Under the pieces are notes generated by a model. It worked only from the letters and a program-made list of their open reading frames with translations. It was not told where the DNA came from and did not search any database. The position numbers and the translations under genes are program-made. A DNA stretch of 64,000 nt, taken from assembly GCA_023410535.1 (NCBI GenBank), contig JAEYPR010000019.1:129677-193676 (forward strand), written 5' to 3'. Below, one piece after another: positions 8,542-17,588 of this stretch; positions within the stretch are counted from its first letter, which is position 1; each line of letters starts with the position of its first letter. The DNA is from Bacillota bacterium (lineage in GTDB: Bacteria; Bacillota; UBA4882; UBA8346).

Positions 8542-8589
8542 TGCAACAAACCTCCTTTCATTCCTGATGTATCAATTTCCAAAAATATT

Positions 8590-9789
8590 TCAAGTCCGAT
8601 AACTGCCGTTGATTTTGACATAATCGTAACTCAGATCGCAAGTCCAAATGGCGGCTTCCGCCGCACCGGCTCCCAAATCCACCGTGATCGCCAATTCGTT
8701 GGCTTCCAGGATCTTTTTCGCCCGTTCTTCATCAAAGACCAACCCCATGCCATGCTGGCAGACCAATAAGTCGCCAAGGTAAATCGCGACGGTAGCCGGG
8801 TCAAAGATCACGCCCGAATAACCGGCCGCAGCCAAGATCCGGCCCCAGTTGGCATCTTCACCGAACAACGCCGTCTTGACCAGGCTGGACCGGGCGATCG
8901 ATTTGCCGATCACTACCGCTTCGGTTTCGGTTGGAGCGCCAATCACTTTGATCTCCACCAATTTGGTAGCGCCCTCGCCGTCTTTGGCAATCTGACGGGC
9001 CAACTCTTTGCATACGGTCGCCAATGCCTCTAAAAACAGCTGATAGGCCGGTCCCTCTTCTACAATGGCTGGGTTGGCCGCCTTCCCATTGGCAAAAACC
9101 ATCAAGCAGTCATTGGTGCTAGTGTCACCATCGACCGTAATCCGGTTAAACGACAGATCCCCCGCCCGCCGTAACGCTTTTTTCAGCAATTCGGGACCAA
9201 TGGCGATGTCGGTAGTGACCAAGCCAAGCATGGTCGCCATATTGGGATGGATCATTCCCGATCCTTTAGCCATGCCGCCCACCCGGATTTTGCGACCGTC
9301 CAACGCAAATTCAACCGCCGCCTCTTTCGGGAACGTGTCGGTGGTCATGATCGCCTGCGCCGCCGCCGCTCCCCCTGCCGAACTCAGAAATTGCGGTTTG
9401 GCTTGCAAGGCGGTTTGAATTTTCACCACCGGCAACTGAACGCCGATGACTCCGGTGGATGCGACCATCACCGCTTCCGGCGGAATCGCTAAAAACTCCG
9501 CCGCCGCTTTAGCCATCGCCTCCGCCACCTCCATGCCGTCCGGCACGCAGGCATTAGCGTTGCCGCTGTTGATGATGACCGCCTGCGCCTGGTCATGCTG
9601 CAATTGTTGCTTGGAAAAAATGACCGGAGCGGCCTGTACCACGTTGGTGGTAAAGATACCGGCTGCGACAGCCGGGGCTTCCGAATAAACAATGGCCAGA
9701 TCCGTTTTGCCGCTTTTCTTAATACCGCTGGCCAACCCGCCGGCCCGAAATCCTTGCGCGGCCGTCACGCCGCCGTCAATAATCTGCAT
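8590..9789 (-). CDS. argJ: Bifunctional ornithine acetyltransferase / N-acetylglutamate synthase
   Basis: 399 residues. ArgJ moves the acetyl group from acetylornithine back to glutamate and so recycles it; bifunctional forms also use acetyl-CoA. The precursor cuts itself at a conserved Ala-Thr bond; here the site is in KGSGMIHPNMATMLG near residue 190, and the new N-terminal Thr is the nucleophile. The C-terminal SLVKTALFGEDANWGRIL block is also typical. Having argJ accounts for the lack of argA and argE in this operon. GGAGGG lies upstream of the ATG. Confidence 0.96.
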   Translation of the reverse strand: MQIIDGGVTAAQGFRAGGLASGIKKSGKTDLAIVYSEAPAVAAGIFTTNVVQAAPVIFSKQQLQHDQAQAVIINSGNANACVPDGMEVAEAMAKAAAEFLAIPPEAVMVASTGVIGVQLPVVKIQTALQAKPQFLSSAGGAAAAQAIMTTDTFPKEAAVEFALDGRKIRVGGMAKGSGMIHPNMATMLGLVTTDIAIGPELLKKALRRAGDLSFNRITVDGDTSTNDCLMVFANGKAANPAIVEEGPAYQLFLEALATVCKELARQIAKDGEGATKLVEIKVIGAPTETEAVVIGKSIARSSLVKTALFGEDANWGRILAAAGYSGVIFDPATVAIYLGDLLVCQHGMGLVFDEERAKKILEANELAITVDLGAGAAEAAIWTCDLSYDYVKINGSYRT

Positions 9790-9860
9790 GATAAACCCTC
9801 CTATGGCTCAAACCCTGTATGCCTACAGCGGAATTTATTTCACCTTACGCACTTCCCCGC

Positions 9861-10910
9861 TCAAGGGTATAAGGGCCAATGGACCAGCCCCATCGTCTCA
9901 GGTAAGTCGCACATGATATTCATATTTTGAATCGCCTGTCCGGAAGCGCCTTTGATCATGTTGTCAATGACTGAAACGATGATCAGCTGTTTGGTCCGTG
10001 GATCAACCCGAACGGCGATATGACAACAATTGGTGCCGACGACCCCTTTTAGCTCCGGTAATAACGGGGCTTTAATAATTTTGATAAACGGTTCGCCTTG
10101 GTACGTTTCTTCCAGCAAGGCTTCTACTTCGGCCCCGCTCACTTCTTTCGTCAAGCCGACATGAATTGTACTGAGGATGCCGCGGGCAATCGGTAGTAGA
10201 TGCGGCGTGAACGAAACAGCCAACTCTTTTCCGGCGAGTTTTGAGAGTTCCTGTTCAATCTCCGGAGTATGCCGGTGATTCACCAGACCGTACGCTTTAA
10301 AGTTTCCGAACAACTCCGGAAAATGATAAGCAACGTCCGGTTTCCGTCCCGCCCCGGAGACGCCGGATTTTGAATCAATGATGATCTGATCCACATTGAT
10401 CAGTCCGCTCTTGATCAATGGACAGAGCGGCAGGATGATGCTGGTGGGATAACAACCCGGATTTCCAATGAGCGCGGCTTCCCGGATTTCTTTGCGGTAC
10501 AGTTCCGGCAGTCCGTAAACTGCCAGCTTTGTCAACTCCCGTTGACTATGCTCATGTTTATACCACGTCTGATACACTTGATAATCGCGGAAACGGAAAT
10601 CCGCTCCCAAGTCGATCACTTTTTGTTTCTTGGCGATTAGCAACGGCGCAATTTGCATCGCGACCGCATGGGGAACCGCTAAAAACACAATATCGCAGTC
10701 CGCTACCGCTTCCGGAGAATCGGAACCGCTGAACACCGGACCTTTCCAGCCGACAAAATTAGCAAAAACCTCTTCAAGCCGTTTCCCTTCATGGGTCCGA
10801 GAGGTAATCGCGGTGACTTCCACCTTCGGGTGCTGCGCCAAGATTCGGATTAACTCCCCACCGGTATAACCCGACGCGCCGATAATACCTACCTTAATCA
10901 TTTGTTCCAT
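9861..10910 (-). CDS. argC: N-acetyl-gamma-glutamyl-phosphate reductase
   Basis: 349 residues from the ATG preceded by GAGG; the open frame extends 26 codons further, but that stretch contains the promoter and ARG box and is not expected to be translated. The enzyme reduces N-acetylglutamyl phosphate with NADPH. The Rossmann loop GIIGASGYTGGELIRIL is at residues 6-22, and the active-site Cys lies in LIGNPGCYPTSI near residue 150. It is the first gene of argCJBDG, with 71 bases before argJ. Confidence 0.96.
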   Translation of the reverse strand: MEQMIKVGIIGASGYTGGELIRILAQHPKVEVTAITSRTHEGKRLEEVFANFVGWKGPVFSGSDSPEAVADCDIVFLAVPHAVAMQIAPLLIAKKQKVIDLGADFRFRDYQVYQTWYKHEHSQRELTKLAVYGLPELYRKEIREAALIGNPGCYPTSIILPLCPLIKSGLINVDQIIIDSKSGVSGAGRKPDVAYHFPELFGNFKAYGLVNHRHTPEIEQELSKLAGKELAVSFTPHLLPIARGILSTIHVGLTKEVSGAEVEALLEETYQGEPFIKIIKAPLLPELKGVVGTNCCHIAVRVDPRTKQLIIVSVIDNMIKGASGQAIQNMNIMCDLPETMGLVHWPLYP

Positions 10911-10947
10911 CGATCCAACCTCTTTTTGGTTCAAATTACCAGACTCT

Positions 10948-10984
10948 TTTTTATAATTATACATAGATGATGTATAGCATGCAA
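10948..10984 (-). promoter_or_regulatory. arg operon promoter overlapping a putative ARG box
   Basis: On the minus strand TTGCAT and TATAAT are separated by 17 bases. The -10 lies inside TATGTATAATTATAAAAA (10948-10965), which fits the ArgR/AhrC operator pattern TNTGNATWWWWATNCANA with one mismatch. ArgR binding would therefore block the promoter when arginine is plentiful. No argR gene is in the window. Confidence 0.6.
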
Positions 10985-11034
10985 GCATTATTCACAGTAA
11001 AAATATTAAATATTGGTGAACTCCGAGTCATCCG

Positions 11035-11055
11035 CTTTTGTATAATTATACTTGG
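11035..11055. promoter_or_regulatory. Second putative ARG box upstream of argC
   Basis: TTTGTATAATTATACTTG repeats the TATAATTATAC core of the promoter-proximal box 89 bp away. Paired ARG boxes are common for hexameric ArgR and can support looping. The rest of the gap, 11056-11289, shows no gene; it has a small GCACG/CGTGC inverted repeat near 11130-11145 and is otherwise unexplained. Confidence 0.5.
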
Positions 11056-11289
11056 TCTGGCGCGAAATTTTCTAATGATGGAAATGCCCAATTCGCGCTT
11101 CCGCCGTCTAATACCATACTCCGGCTTAGCACGGACGAGCGTGCCAAAATTAGCGAATTATGCAACTCCCTCAATTATTATATTTGCGAATTAACGCCGT
11201 TATTATGTTTCGGGCTGCCAGATTCGTTCCAATTATTTTCCCCAACCGTCTTCGATTAACCGATGAACCGTTGCCGAAATAATCGATCA

Positions 11290-11322
11290 AAATAAATCCC
11301 CCTCCCAAAACGAGAGGGGGAT
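11290..11322 (-). terminator. Terminator after etfA
   Basis: Stem ATCCCCCTC (11296-11304) with GAGGGGGAT (11314-11322), followed on the minus strand by TTTATTTT; 30 bases past the etfA stop. Confidence 0.85.
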
Positions 11323-11352
11323 GAATAATCTTTCAAACAACTGTGAGTATTT

Positions 11353-12549
11353 TTACTCTTTGTTCAGTGCCCGTTTGAACTCTTTCGTCAACAGCGGCAA
11401 AATCTGCAATACGTCGCCGACGATTCCGTATTTGGCCACTTTAAAGATAGGGGCATCGGGATTTTTATTGATGGCAATGATGATATCCGACGATTGCATC
11501 CCGGCCAAATGCTGAATCGCCCCATGAATACCGCAGGCAAAGTAGATCTTCGGCCCAACGGTTTTGCCTGTCTGACCCACTTGATGCGAATAAGCGACCC
11601 AGCCGGCATCCACTGCCGCCCGGGACGCGCCGACGGCCCCGCCGAGCACTTCGGCTAATTCCTCGACGAATTTGAAGTTTTTGGGGTCGCCCAAACCACG
11701 CCCGCCGGAGATAATGATATTGGCCTCTTCCAAATTGATCGTCGGACCAACTTCATCGACAAATTCCAACACTTTGGTCCGCAAATCCCAAGCGATTTTA
11801 GAAGTATCCACGGTCACGATCTCACCGTGGCGGGTTGGATCGGCAGCCAGTGGTTTAAAGACTTTCGGACGGACTGTCGCCATTTGCGGGCGGTGGTTAG
11901 GGCAAAGAATCGTAGCCATCAAATTACCGCCAAACGCCGGCCGGGTTTGCAGCAGATTTTTTTCTTTCCCATCCACCTCAAGCGCCGTACAATCGGCGGT
12001 TAAACCCGTTTGCAACCGCGCCGCCACTTTGGGAGCGAGCGACCGCCCCATGGCCGTGGCGCCCATCAAGATGATATTCGGTTTCGCCTGGTCGACTAAG
12101 TCGGTGATCACTTGGGTATAGGGCCCCTCGACAAAATTCTCCAATTCCGGGGCTTCGGCGACCAAAACTTGATCGGCGCCGTGCGCCACTAATTTGGAGG
12201 CTGCCGCGGCAACGCCCTTGCCCAGTAACAAAGCGACCAACGGTTCTCCCAATTCATCCGCCAGTTTCCGGCCTTCACCTAAAAGCTCCAATGCAACGTT
12301 GGCTAATTTACCGTTGCGTTGTTCGGCAAAAACCCAGACGCCGCGGTATAACGACTTATCAATTGTGATCGTTTGCTCCCGCAAGATCTCAATGGCTTTA
12401 AATTTACAGGAAGAGACACACGATCCGCATAAGGTGCAACCATCCTTGATCGTCGCCTTTTTGTCCAAAACTTCGATGATCCCAAACGGACAGCTGGAAA
12501 TACAGAGCTTACATCCGACACATTTATCAATATGAACTTTGATCCCCAT
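11353..12549 (-). CDS. etfA: Electron transfer flavoprotein alpha subunit fused to a 2x[4Fe-4S] ferredoxin domain
   Basis: 398 residues from an ATG with GGAGG seven bases upstream. Residues about 1-65 are a ferredoxin domain with two cluster motifs, CVGCKLCISSCPFG and CTLCGSCVSSCKFKA. An ETF alpha N-domain follows, then the FAD-binding C-domain with the ISGGRGLGDPKNF motif near 290 and SHQVGQTGKTVGPKIYFACGI-type residues near 335. With EtfB it carries electrons between NADH, ferredoxin and acyl-CoA dehydrogenases. EtfA proteins with this extra domain are known from the caffeoyl-CoA reductase complex (CarE), where electrons are bifurcated. Bifurcation here is inferred, not shown. Confidence 0.94.
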   Translation of the reverse strand: MGIKVHIDKCVGCKLCISSCPFGIIEVLDKKATIKDGCTLCGSCVSSCKFKAIEILREQTITIDKSLYRGVWVFAEQRNGKLANVALELLGEGRKLADELGEPLVALLLGKGVAAAASKLVAHGADQVLVAEAPELENFVEGPYTQVITDLVDQAKPNIILMGATAMGRSLAPKVAARLQTGLTADCTALEVDGKEKNLLQTRPAFGGNLMATILCPNHRPQMATVRPKVFKPLAADPTRHGEIVTVDTSKIAWDLRTKVLEFVDEVGPTINLEEANIIISGGRGLGDPKNFKFVEELAEVLGGAVGASRAAVDAGWVAYSHQVGQTGKTVGPKIYFACGIHGAIQHLAGMQSSDIIIAINKNPDAPIFKVAKYGIVGDVLQILPLLTKEFKRALNKE

Positions 12550-12596
12550 CGATAATCCTCCGTTCCCTTGTAACCGTTTCCGAATTTGTTCGCTAT

Positions 12597-13382
12597 TCAA
12601 ACAATCTTCTGATGTAAGAACGCATCGACTAAGCTTTTAACTTGGTCTTCCGGTTCCCCTTCAAAGATCTGTCCTTCGCATTTGATATCCGGAATAAATA
12701 TTTTCTGAACCCAAGTGGGAGAACCATTCAAACCGATTTTCGCCGGATCGGCTTGAATGGTTTCAGCCGACCAGATGGGGATTTCCGCTTTCTTCGCCCG
12801 CATCATCCCTTTCAGCGACGGCAACCGGGGCTCATTGATCTCTTTAACCACTGTGATCAGTGCCGGCAATGACGTTTGAACCCGCTCATACCCTTCTTCC
12901 GTCATCCGCTCGACCACAATCTGCGCTTCCGAGATCTCATTCACTTTTTTTACATAGGTAACATGAGACAAACCGAGGTTTTCTGCAATTTCCGGTCCAA
13001 CCTGAGCAGTGTCGCCGTCAATGGCTTGCTTACCGCAGATCACCAGTTGGACTTCGCCAATATTTTCAATCCCTCTCGCCAACGCGTACGAAGTCGCCAA
13101 GGTATCCGAACCGGCAAACGCCCGGTCCGATAACAACACGGCCTCATCCGCGCCCATACCGATCAATTCCCGTAATGATTCAGCGACTTGAGGCGGACCC
13201 ATTGAAAGAATGGTGACTGTCCCGCCAACCTTTTCTTTGATCCGAATCGCCTCTTCCACCGCATACATATCGAACGGATTGATGATACTCGCAACCCCTT
13301 CGCGAATTAACGTATTGGTCTCCGGGTTGATCTTTACTTCGGTCGTTTCGGGGACTTGTTTGACACAAACAACGATCTTCAC
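12597..13382 (-). CDS. etfB: Electron transfer flavoprotein beta subunit
   Basis: 261 residues from GTG with AGGAGG upstream. It is the adenine-nucleotide-binding partner of EtfA. The family block VERMTEEGYERVQTSLPALI, typical of EtfB, is near residues 160-180; MGADEAVLLSDRAFAGSDTLATSYAL sits near 90-115. In bifurcating ETFs this subunit binds the bifurcating FAD and NADH. It lies 47 bases upstream of etfA and 93 bases downstream of the acyl-CoA dehydrogenase, with an intrinsic terminator in the latter gap. Confidence 0.94.
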   Translation of the reverse strand: MKIVVCVKQVPETTEVKINPETNTLIREGVASIINPFDMYAVEEAIRIKEKVGGTVTILSMGPPQVAESLRELIGMGADEAVLLSDRAFAGSDTLATSYALARGIENIGEVQLVICGKQAIDGDTAQVGPEIAENLGLSHVTYVKKVNEISEAQIVVERMTEEGYERVQTSLPALITVVKEINEPRLPSLKGMMRAKKAEIPIWSAETIQADPAKIGLNGSPTWVQKIFIPDIKCEGQIFEGEPEDQVKSLVDAFLHQKIV

Positions 13383-13443
13383 CAGTATCTCCTCCTACGG
13401 CAATCTTTGAATGTTCATTTGCGATAATAAAGTGATGGATAAT

Positions 13444-13466
13444 GGAAAAAGCGCCCCGTGGGCGCT
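13444..13466 (-). terminator. Terminator between acyl-CoA dehydrogenase and etfB
   Basis: Stem AGCGCCC (13450-13456) with GGGCGCT (13460-13466), then TTTTTCC on the minus strand, ten bases past the dehydrogenase stop. It lies inside an apparent bcd-etfB-etfA unit, so etfBA needs readthrough or its own promoter. Confidence 0.75.
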
Positions 13467-13475
13467 GTGGGTTGT

Positions 13476-14645
13476 TTATTTATGAGAAGAATACTCTTTG
13501 ATCAATTCGAGCGCGATGATATTCCGTTGAATTTGGTTGGTCCCTTCGTAAATCTGCGTGATCTTGGCGTCGCGCATCATCTTCTCCACCGGATATTCTT
13601 TCATATAGCCGTAGCCGCCCAAAACCTGGACCGCATCGACCGTCACTTTCATTGCCACGTCGGAAGCGAACAGTTTGGCCATCGCTGACTCTTTGGAGAA
13701 GTTTTTCGCGCCGGAATCAATCATCCGCGCCGTCGCGTAAACCAACGCCCGGGCTGCTTCCAATTGGGTCGCCATATCCGCCAACATATGTTGAATGGCC
13801 TGGAAAGATGAGATGGGTTGTCCGAATTGAACCCGTTGTTTCGCATATGTAACCGCCGCGTCCAAAGCGCCTTGGGCAATCCCGATCGCTTGCGCGCCGA
13901 TTCCCGGACGAGTCCGGTCAAATGTCCGCATGGTTGCGATAAAACCAATGCCTTCTTTACCGCCTAATAAATTTTCTTTCGGAATCCGGCAATTGTCAAA
14001 GACCAATTCCCGCGTCGCCGAAGCCCGAATCCCCATTTTATTTTCTTTTTTGCCAAAGCTGAAGCCGGGAGTGTCTTTCTCGACAATAAACGCGCTGATC
14101 CCCCGCGGCCCTTTCCGTTTATCGGTCACGGCCATAACCGTATAAATCTCCGCCTCGCCACCGTTGGTGATCCATTGTTTCGTACCGTTTAACACATATT
14201 CATCGCCGTCAAGCACCGCCGTAGTCTCCATGGCCGCCGGATCGCTACCCGCGTTGGCTTCCGTAGCGCCAAACGCAGCCAGCCGTTTTCCGGAGGCGAT
14301 GTCCGGCAGGTATTGTTTTTTTTGCGCTTCAGTTCCCAAAACCAAAATCGGCATGCAGCCTAATCCGGAAGCCGCGTAACTAACGGCAACACCGCTACAA
14401 GCCCGCGACAATTCTTCAACGACGATACATTGTTCCATGACGCCGCCGCCCAATCCACCATACGCTTCGGGCAAATAGACGCCAAATAGGTCGGCCTCGG
14501 CAATGACTTTCATCAAATCCCAAGGAAATTCGCCGGTTTCATCCAATTCCAAAGCCCGGGGCGCGATCTTTTCTTCAGCAATCCGTCGGGCCAAATCTCT
14601 GATCATCTGTTGCTCTTCCGTCAAAAAATAATCCAAACCGGTCAC
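13476..14645 (-). CDS. Acyl-CoA dehydrogenase (butyryl-CoA dehydrogenase-like)
   Basis: 389 residues; the GTG at 14645 directly follows AGAGAGG, so the TTG three codons later (14636) has better spacing and may be the true start. The flavoenzyme introduces or reduces a C2-C3 double bond in a CoA ester. FAD/substrate motifs AFGATEANAGSDPAAM (near 130) and QWITNGG are visible, as is the C-terminal IYEGTNQIQRN with the catalytic Glu expected for short-chain enzymes (near 370). With the adjacent EtfBA it likely forms a Bcd-Etf-type complex, coupling enoyl-CoA reduction to ferredoxin reduction. The exact substrate cannot be read from sequence. Confidence 0.93.
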   Translation of the reverse strand: MTGLDYFLTEEQQMIRDLARRIAEEKIAPRALELDETGEFPWDLMKVIAEADLFGVYLPEAYGGLGGGVMEQCIVVEELSRACSGVAVSYAASGLGCMPILVLGTEAQKKQYLPDIASGKRLAAFGATEANAGSDPAAMETTAVLDGDEYVLNGTKQWITNGGEAEIYTVMAVTDKRKGPRGISAFIVEKDTPGFSFGKKENKMGIRASATRELVFDNCRIPKENLLGGKEGIGFIATMRTFDRTRPGIGAQAIGIAQGALDAAVTYAKQRVQFGQPISSFQAIQHMLADMATQLEAARALVYATARMIDSGAKNFSKESAMAKLFASDVAMKVTVDAVQVLGGYGYMKEYPVEKMMRDAKITQIYEGTNQIQRNIIALELIKEYSSHK

Positions 14646-14705
14646 CCTCTCTGTTTATTTCGTAAAAAATTAACAAATTCGTGGCAGAAATCACAAATTA
14701 TTTTC

Positions 14706-14735
14706 AGTCTACCATAATCGTCAAAAAGTTGTCAA
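14706..14735 (-). promoter_or_regulatory. Sigma-A-type promoter of the acyl-CoA dehydrogenase gene
   Basis: On the minus strand TTGACA is followed by an 18-base spacer and TAGACT, about 60 bases before the gene start. Confidence 0.65.
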
Positions 14736-14776
14736 GCAAGGAGCATCTGCGCCTAATATCCACGTAAAGACTGCCT

Positions 14777-15685
14777 CTATATTTTAATCTTTGTTTGCGG
14801 CCAGAGTTTATGCATCCAAAGCCATTGATCGGGATACGCTTCAATTACCTCTTCCAAAAGCTTGATGAATCGGGTGGCATTAATCTGGAGATCTTGTTCA
14901 TAATCTCCGGTTTTGGTCAGTTCGATCTCTTCCGATACGACTAGACGAAATGTCCCGTCCGCTTCGCGCACCATATAGGTTAAAAGCACCGGGGTATCGG
15001 TTTTGAGCGCGAATTCGGCGGCGCCGGGCGGAAAATTTGCCGTTCGACCGAACATTTCAATGGCGACGCCGCGCCGGGTAGCCTGATCAATCAAAAAAGG
15101 GACCATCTCGTTTTTACGCAACGCCAAAATAACCGGCCGTAAAAAACCCGTGCGAGAGATCACTTTCATCCCGGCCGATTGCCGCCGTTCTTGAATGATC
15201 GCGTTCACCAGCGGGTTGGATTGATTTTTCACCAGCGGACTCAGTTGATAGCCGACTGACGACAAGTAGAGTCCGAGCAGTTCCCAGTTCCCAAGGTGCG
15301 CCATGACCAGGATGGCTCCCTTTTTCTTTGCAAGAACCTTCTCAATATTGGCGGCGCCCTCTAAGACGACTCGCTCCTTTAACGCTTCAAATCCCCGCGA
15401 ATAGTAATATAAAAACTCACTTCCCAGCAAGCCCATGTTCTCCCAGACCTGACGCGCCAATTGACGGGAGGCGCGACCGGAAAGATAGCCATGCTCCTGG
15501 GCCGCAGCAATGTTTTCAACCGTTAAACGGCGCCGCGACGGTAAAATGGCATACGCCAGCCAGCCAATTCTCTTACCGACCCAACATCCCCAACCATAGG
15601 GAATGATCCGGATACAGTTCAAAAATAGCTTAAACCAAAAATATTCGATTCGATTGGTTAATTCCGAACGTTTCTTTTTGGACAT
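14777..15685 (-). CDS. LpxL/HtrB-like lipid A acyltransferase
   Basis: 302 residues from an ATG with GAGG seven bases upstream; an ATG four codons earlier overlaps the kdsD stop. Family members transfer secondary acyl chains onto Kdo2-lipid IVA at the inner membrane. Seen are an N-terminal membrane helix (about 15-45, including IRIIPYGWGCWVGKRIGWLAY), the HX4E catalytic motif HLGNWE near residue 130, and the conserved PFLIDQATRRGVAIEMFGR segment near 190. It is the last gene of the Kdo/lipid A operon, nine bases past kdsD. Which acyl position it modifies is not determinable. Confidence 0.88.
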   Translation of the reverse strand: MSKKKRSELTNRIEYFWFKLFLNCIRIIPYGWGCWVGKRIGWLAYAILPSRRRLTVENIAAAQEHGYLSGRASRQLARQVWENMGLLGSEFLYYYSRGFEALKERVVLEGAANIEKVLAKKKGAILVMAHLGNWELLGLYLSSVGYQLSPLVKNQSNPLVNAIIQERRQSAGMKVISRTGFLRPVILALRKNEMVPFLIDQATRRGVAIEMFGRTANFPPGAAEFALKTDTPVLLTYMVREADGTFRLVVSEEIELTKTGDYEQDLQINATRFIKLLEEVIEAYPDQWLWMHKLWPQTKIKI

Positions 15686-15693
15686 ACGATTCC

Positions 15694-16680
15694 TCACATT
15701 TTCATCCCGGTTAAACCTTGAATGATATCATGGAGATGAATAATCCCAACGACCTTCCCCGTTTTGTCAACAACCGGCAATACCGTGATGTGTTTTTCCT
15801 CCATCACATGCATTGCTTCAGCTGCCAACTTTTCAGGATAAATAAAGCGGGGATTCTGTTTCATGACTTGGGCAACCGTTAATCCTAACGGGTTATCATA
15901 ATTAGTAAGGATCCTGCGTAAATCTCCATCAGTAATAATTCCCACCAAATGCTCCTGTTCATCAACGACAAGCGCTGCACCGTGATTGCCGTGAGCAGTT
16001 ATGACAATCACCGCGTCTTTAATTGTCTTTTCACCGGTAATAATCGGGATATTTTCACCGGTATGCATCAATTTTTCTACGGACAGCAATAGTTTTCTTC
16101 CGAGCGAACCCCCGGGATGATACAGTGCAAAATCCTCAGCTTGAAAATTACGGGCATTCAAGAGCACCACCGCCAAGGCATCCCCAAGCGCTAAGGTCGC
16201 GGTGGTGCTGGCGGTTGGGGCGAGGCCTAACGGACAAGCTTCCCGTTCAACTTTTACTTCCAGTACATAATCGCTGTTTTGGGCGAGGGACGATTCCCGG
16301 TTTCCCGTCATGCAGATAATCGGCGTTCCCAAAATTTTTAAAGTCGGTAAGATCGCCAGGACCTCTTCAACCTGTCCGCTGCTGGAGATGGCGATCACAA
16401 TATCCGACGGGGTCACCATTCCCAAATCCCCATGCACTCCTTCGCCGGGGTGCAAAAAGAACGATGGGGTTCCGGTACTCGCCAATGTTGCGGCAATTTT
16501 CCGGCCGATCAGACCGGATTTTCCCATTCCGGTGACAACCACCCGACCGGCGCATCCTAATATCAAATCCACAACCTGGACGAAGCTTTCATCAAGGCAA
16601 GCGGCGATCCGGTTAACTGCTTCCGCTTCAATCCGCAATACCTCTTTGGCTTGTTCCAGATAAACATGTTCCTGACTCAC
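15694..16680 (-). CDS. kdsD: Arabinose-5-phosphate isomerase
   Basis: 328 residues, usual for KdsD/KpsF. It converts ribulose 5-phosphate to arabinose 5-phosphate, the entry step to Kdo. An SIS sugar-isomerase domain (residues about 35-170) has the GMGKSGLIGRK loop, and HPGEGVHGDLGMV carries the conserved histidine; two CBS domains fill about 205-328. It sits between kdsA and the LpxL-like gene. Confidence 0.95.
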   Translation of the reverse strand: MSQEHVYLEQAKEVLRIEAEAVNRIAACLDESFVQVVDLILGCAGRVVVTGMGKSGLIGRKIAATLASTGTPSFFLHPGEGVHGDLGMVTPSDIVIAISSSGQVEEVLAILPTLKILGTPIICMTGNRESSLAQNSDYVLEVKVEREACPLGLAPTASTTATLALGDALAVVLLNARNFQAEDFALYHPGGSLGRKLLLSVEKLMHTGENIPIITGEKTIKDAVIVITAHGNHGAALVVDEQEHLVGIITDGDLRRILTNYDNPLGLTVAQVMKQNPRFIYPEKLAAEAMHVMEEKHITVLPVVDKTGKVVGIIHLHDIIQGLTGMKM

Positions 16681-16706
16681 AACAAAGACCTCGCTCTATT
16701 TTGTCG

Positions 16707-17519
16707 TTAGATTTCCGCTTTCACCGTCTGATCGATCTTCACCAGCGTCCGTAATAACGCTTCCACCTTTGAAAGTTCCAGCATGTTCGGACCATCGGAC
16801 TTGGCGCAATCGGGATTATCATGGACTTCCAAAAATAAGCCGTCCACTCCGGTAGCGACCGCCGCCCGGCAGAGATACGGCACCATTCGCCGGTCGCCGC
16901 CGGTTGCTTTACCAAGGCCGCCCGGTTCCTGCACGCTATGGGTTCCGTCGAAAACCACCGGCACTCCCAACGAACGCATAATCGGCAACCCGCGCATATC
17001 CACAACCAAACGGTTATATCCGAAGGAAACTCCGCGCTCGGTTAAGAATACTTGATTATTCCCGGTCGCCTGCACCTTTTCGATGGGGTTTTTCATATCT
17101 TCCGGAGCGCTGAACTGCCCTTTTTTTATGTTGATAATCCGTCCGGTAGCGGCAGCCGCCACGATCAAATCGGTTTGACGGGATAAAAACGCCGGAATCT
17201 GAATGATGTCCAAGACTTCCGCCGCCGCTTTAACTTGCGTTACACAATGGACATCGGATAGAACCGGCAATTGCAGTTCTTCTTTAATTCGCTGCAGGAT
17301 CGCCAACCCTTTTTCCAGCCCCACCCCGCGGAAAGAGTTAAAGGAGGTACGGTTGGCTTTGTCGTAGGAAGCTTTAAAAACATATTTCATTCCAACTGCT
17401 TCGGTGATTTTTTTCAGTTCAACCGCCATTTTATACGCGTGTTCTTCCGATTCGATCACACAAGGCCCGGCAATCAACAATAAGCCTTGGCCAAATAACT
17501 CATCAATCTTTGCAAACAT
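16707..17519 (-). CDS. kdsA: 3-deoxy-8-phosphooctulonate (Kdo-8-P) synthase
   Basis: 270 residues. The enzyme condenses arabinose 5-phosphate and phosphoenolpyruvate to Kdo-8-phosphate. Visible are IAGPCVIESEEHAYKMA near residue 17, FKASYDKANRTS near 50, and VFDGTHSVQEPGG near 200, all typical of KdsA in the DAHP synthase class I fold. Position 24 region (PCVIE) has the Cys present in metal-dependent KdsA forms, but metal use was not assessed further. It lies 27 bases upstream of kdsD. No kdsC phosphatase gene is in the operon. Confidence 0.96.
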   Translation of the reverse strand: MFAKIDELFGQGLLLIAGPCVIESEEHAYKMAVELKKITEAVGMKYVFKASYDKANRTSFNSFRGVGLEKGLAILQRIKEELQLPVLSDVHCVTQVKAAAEVLDIIQIPAFLSRQTDLIVAAAATGRIINIKKGQFSAPEDMKNPIEKVQATGNNQVFLTERGVSFGYNRLVVDMRGLPIMRSLGVPVVFDGTHSVQEPGGLGKATGGDRRMVPYLCRAAVATGVDGLFLEVHDNPDCAKSDGPNMLELSKVEALLRTLVKIDQTVKAEI

Positions 17520-17588
17520 TCAATATCACCTCAAAATAGTTTGTATTCCATCCGAATCTTACACCGACGGTAAGAGAGTGCAAGGGCG

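Noticed and set aside
10911..11352. T-box or riboswitch in the argC leader
   Set aside because: No T-box consensus or known riboswitch core could be seen; the palindromes fit ArgR sites better.
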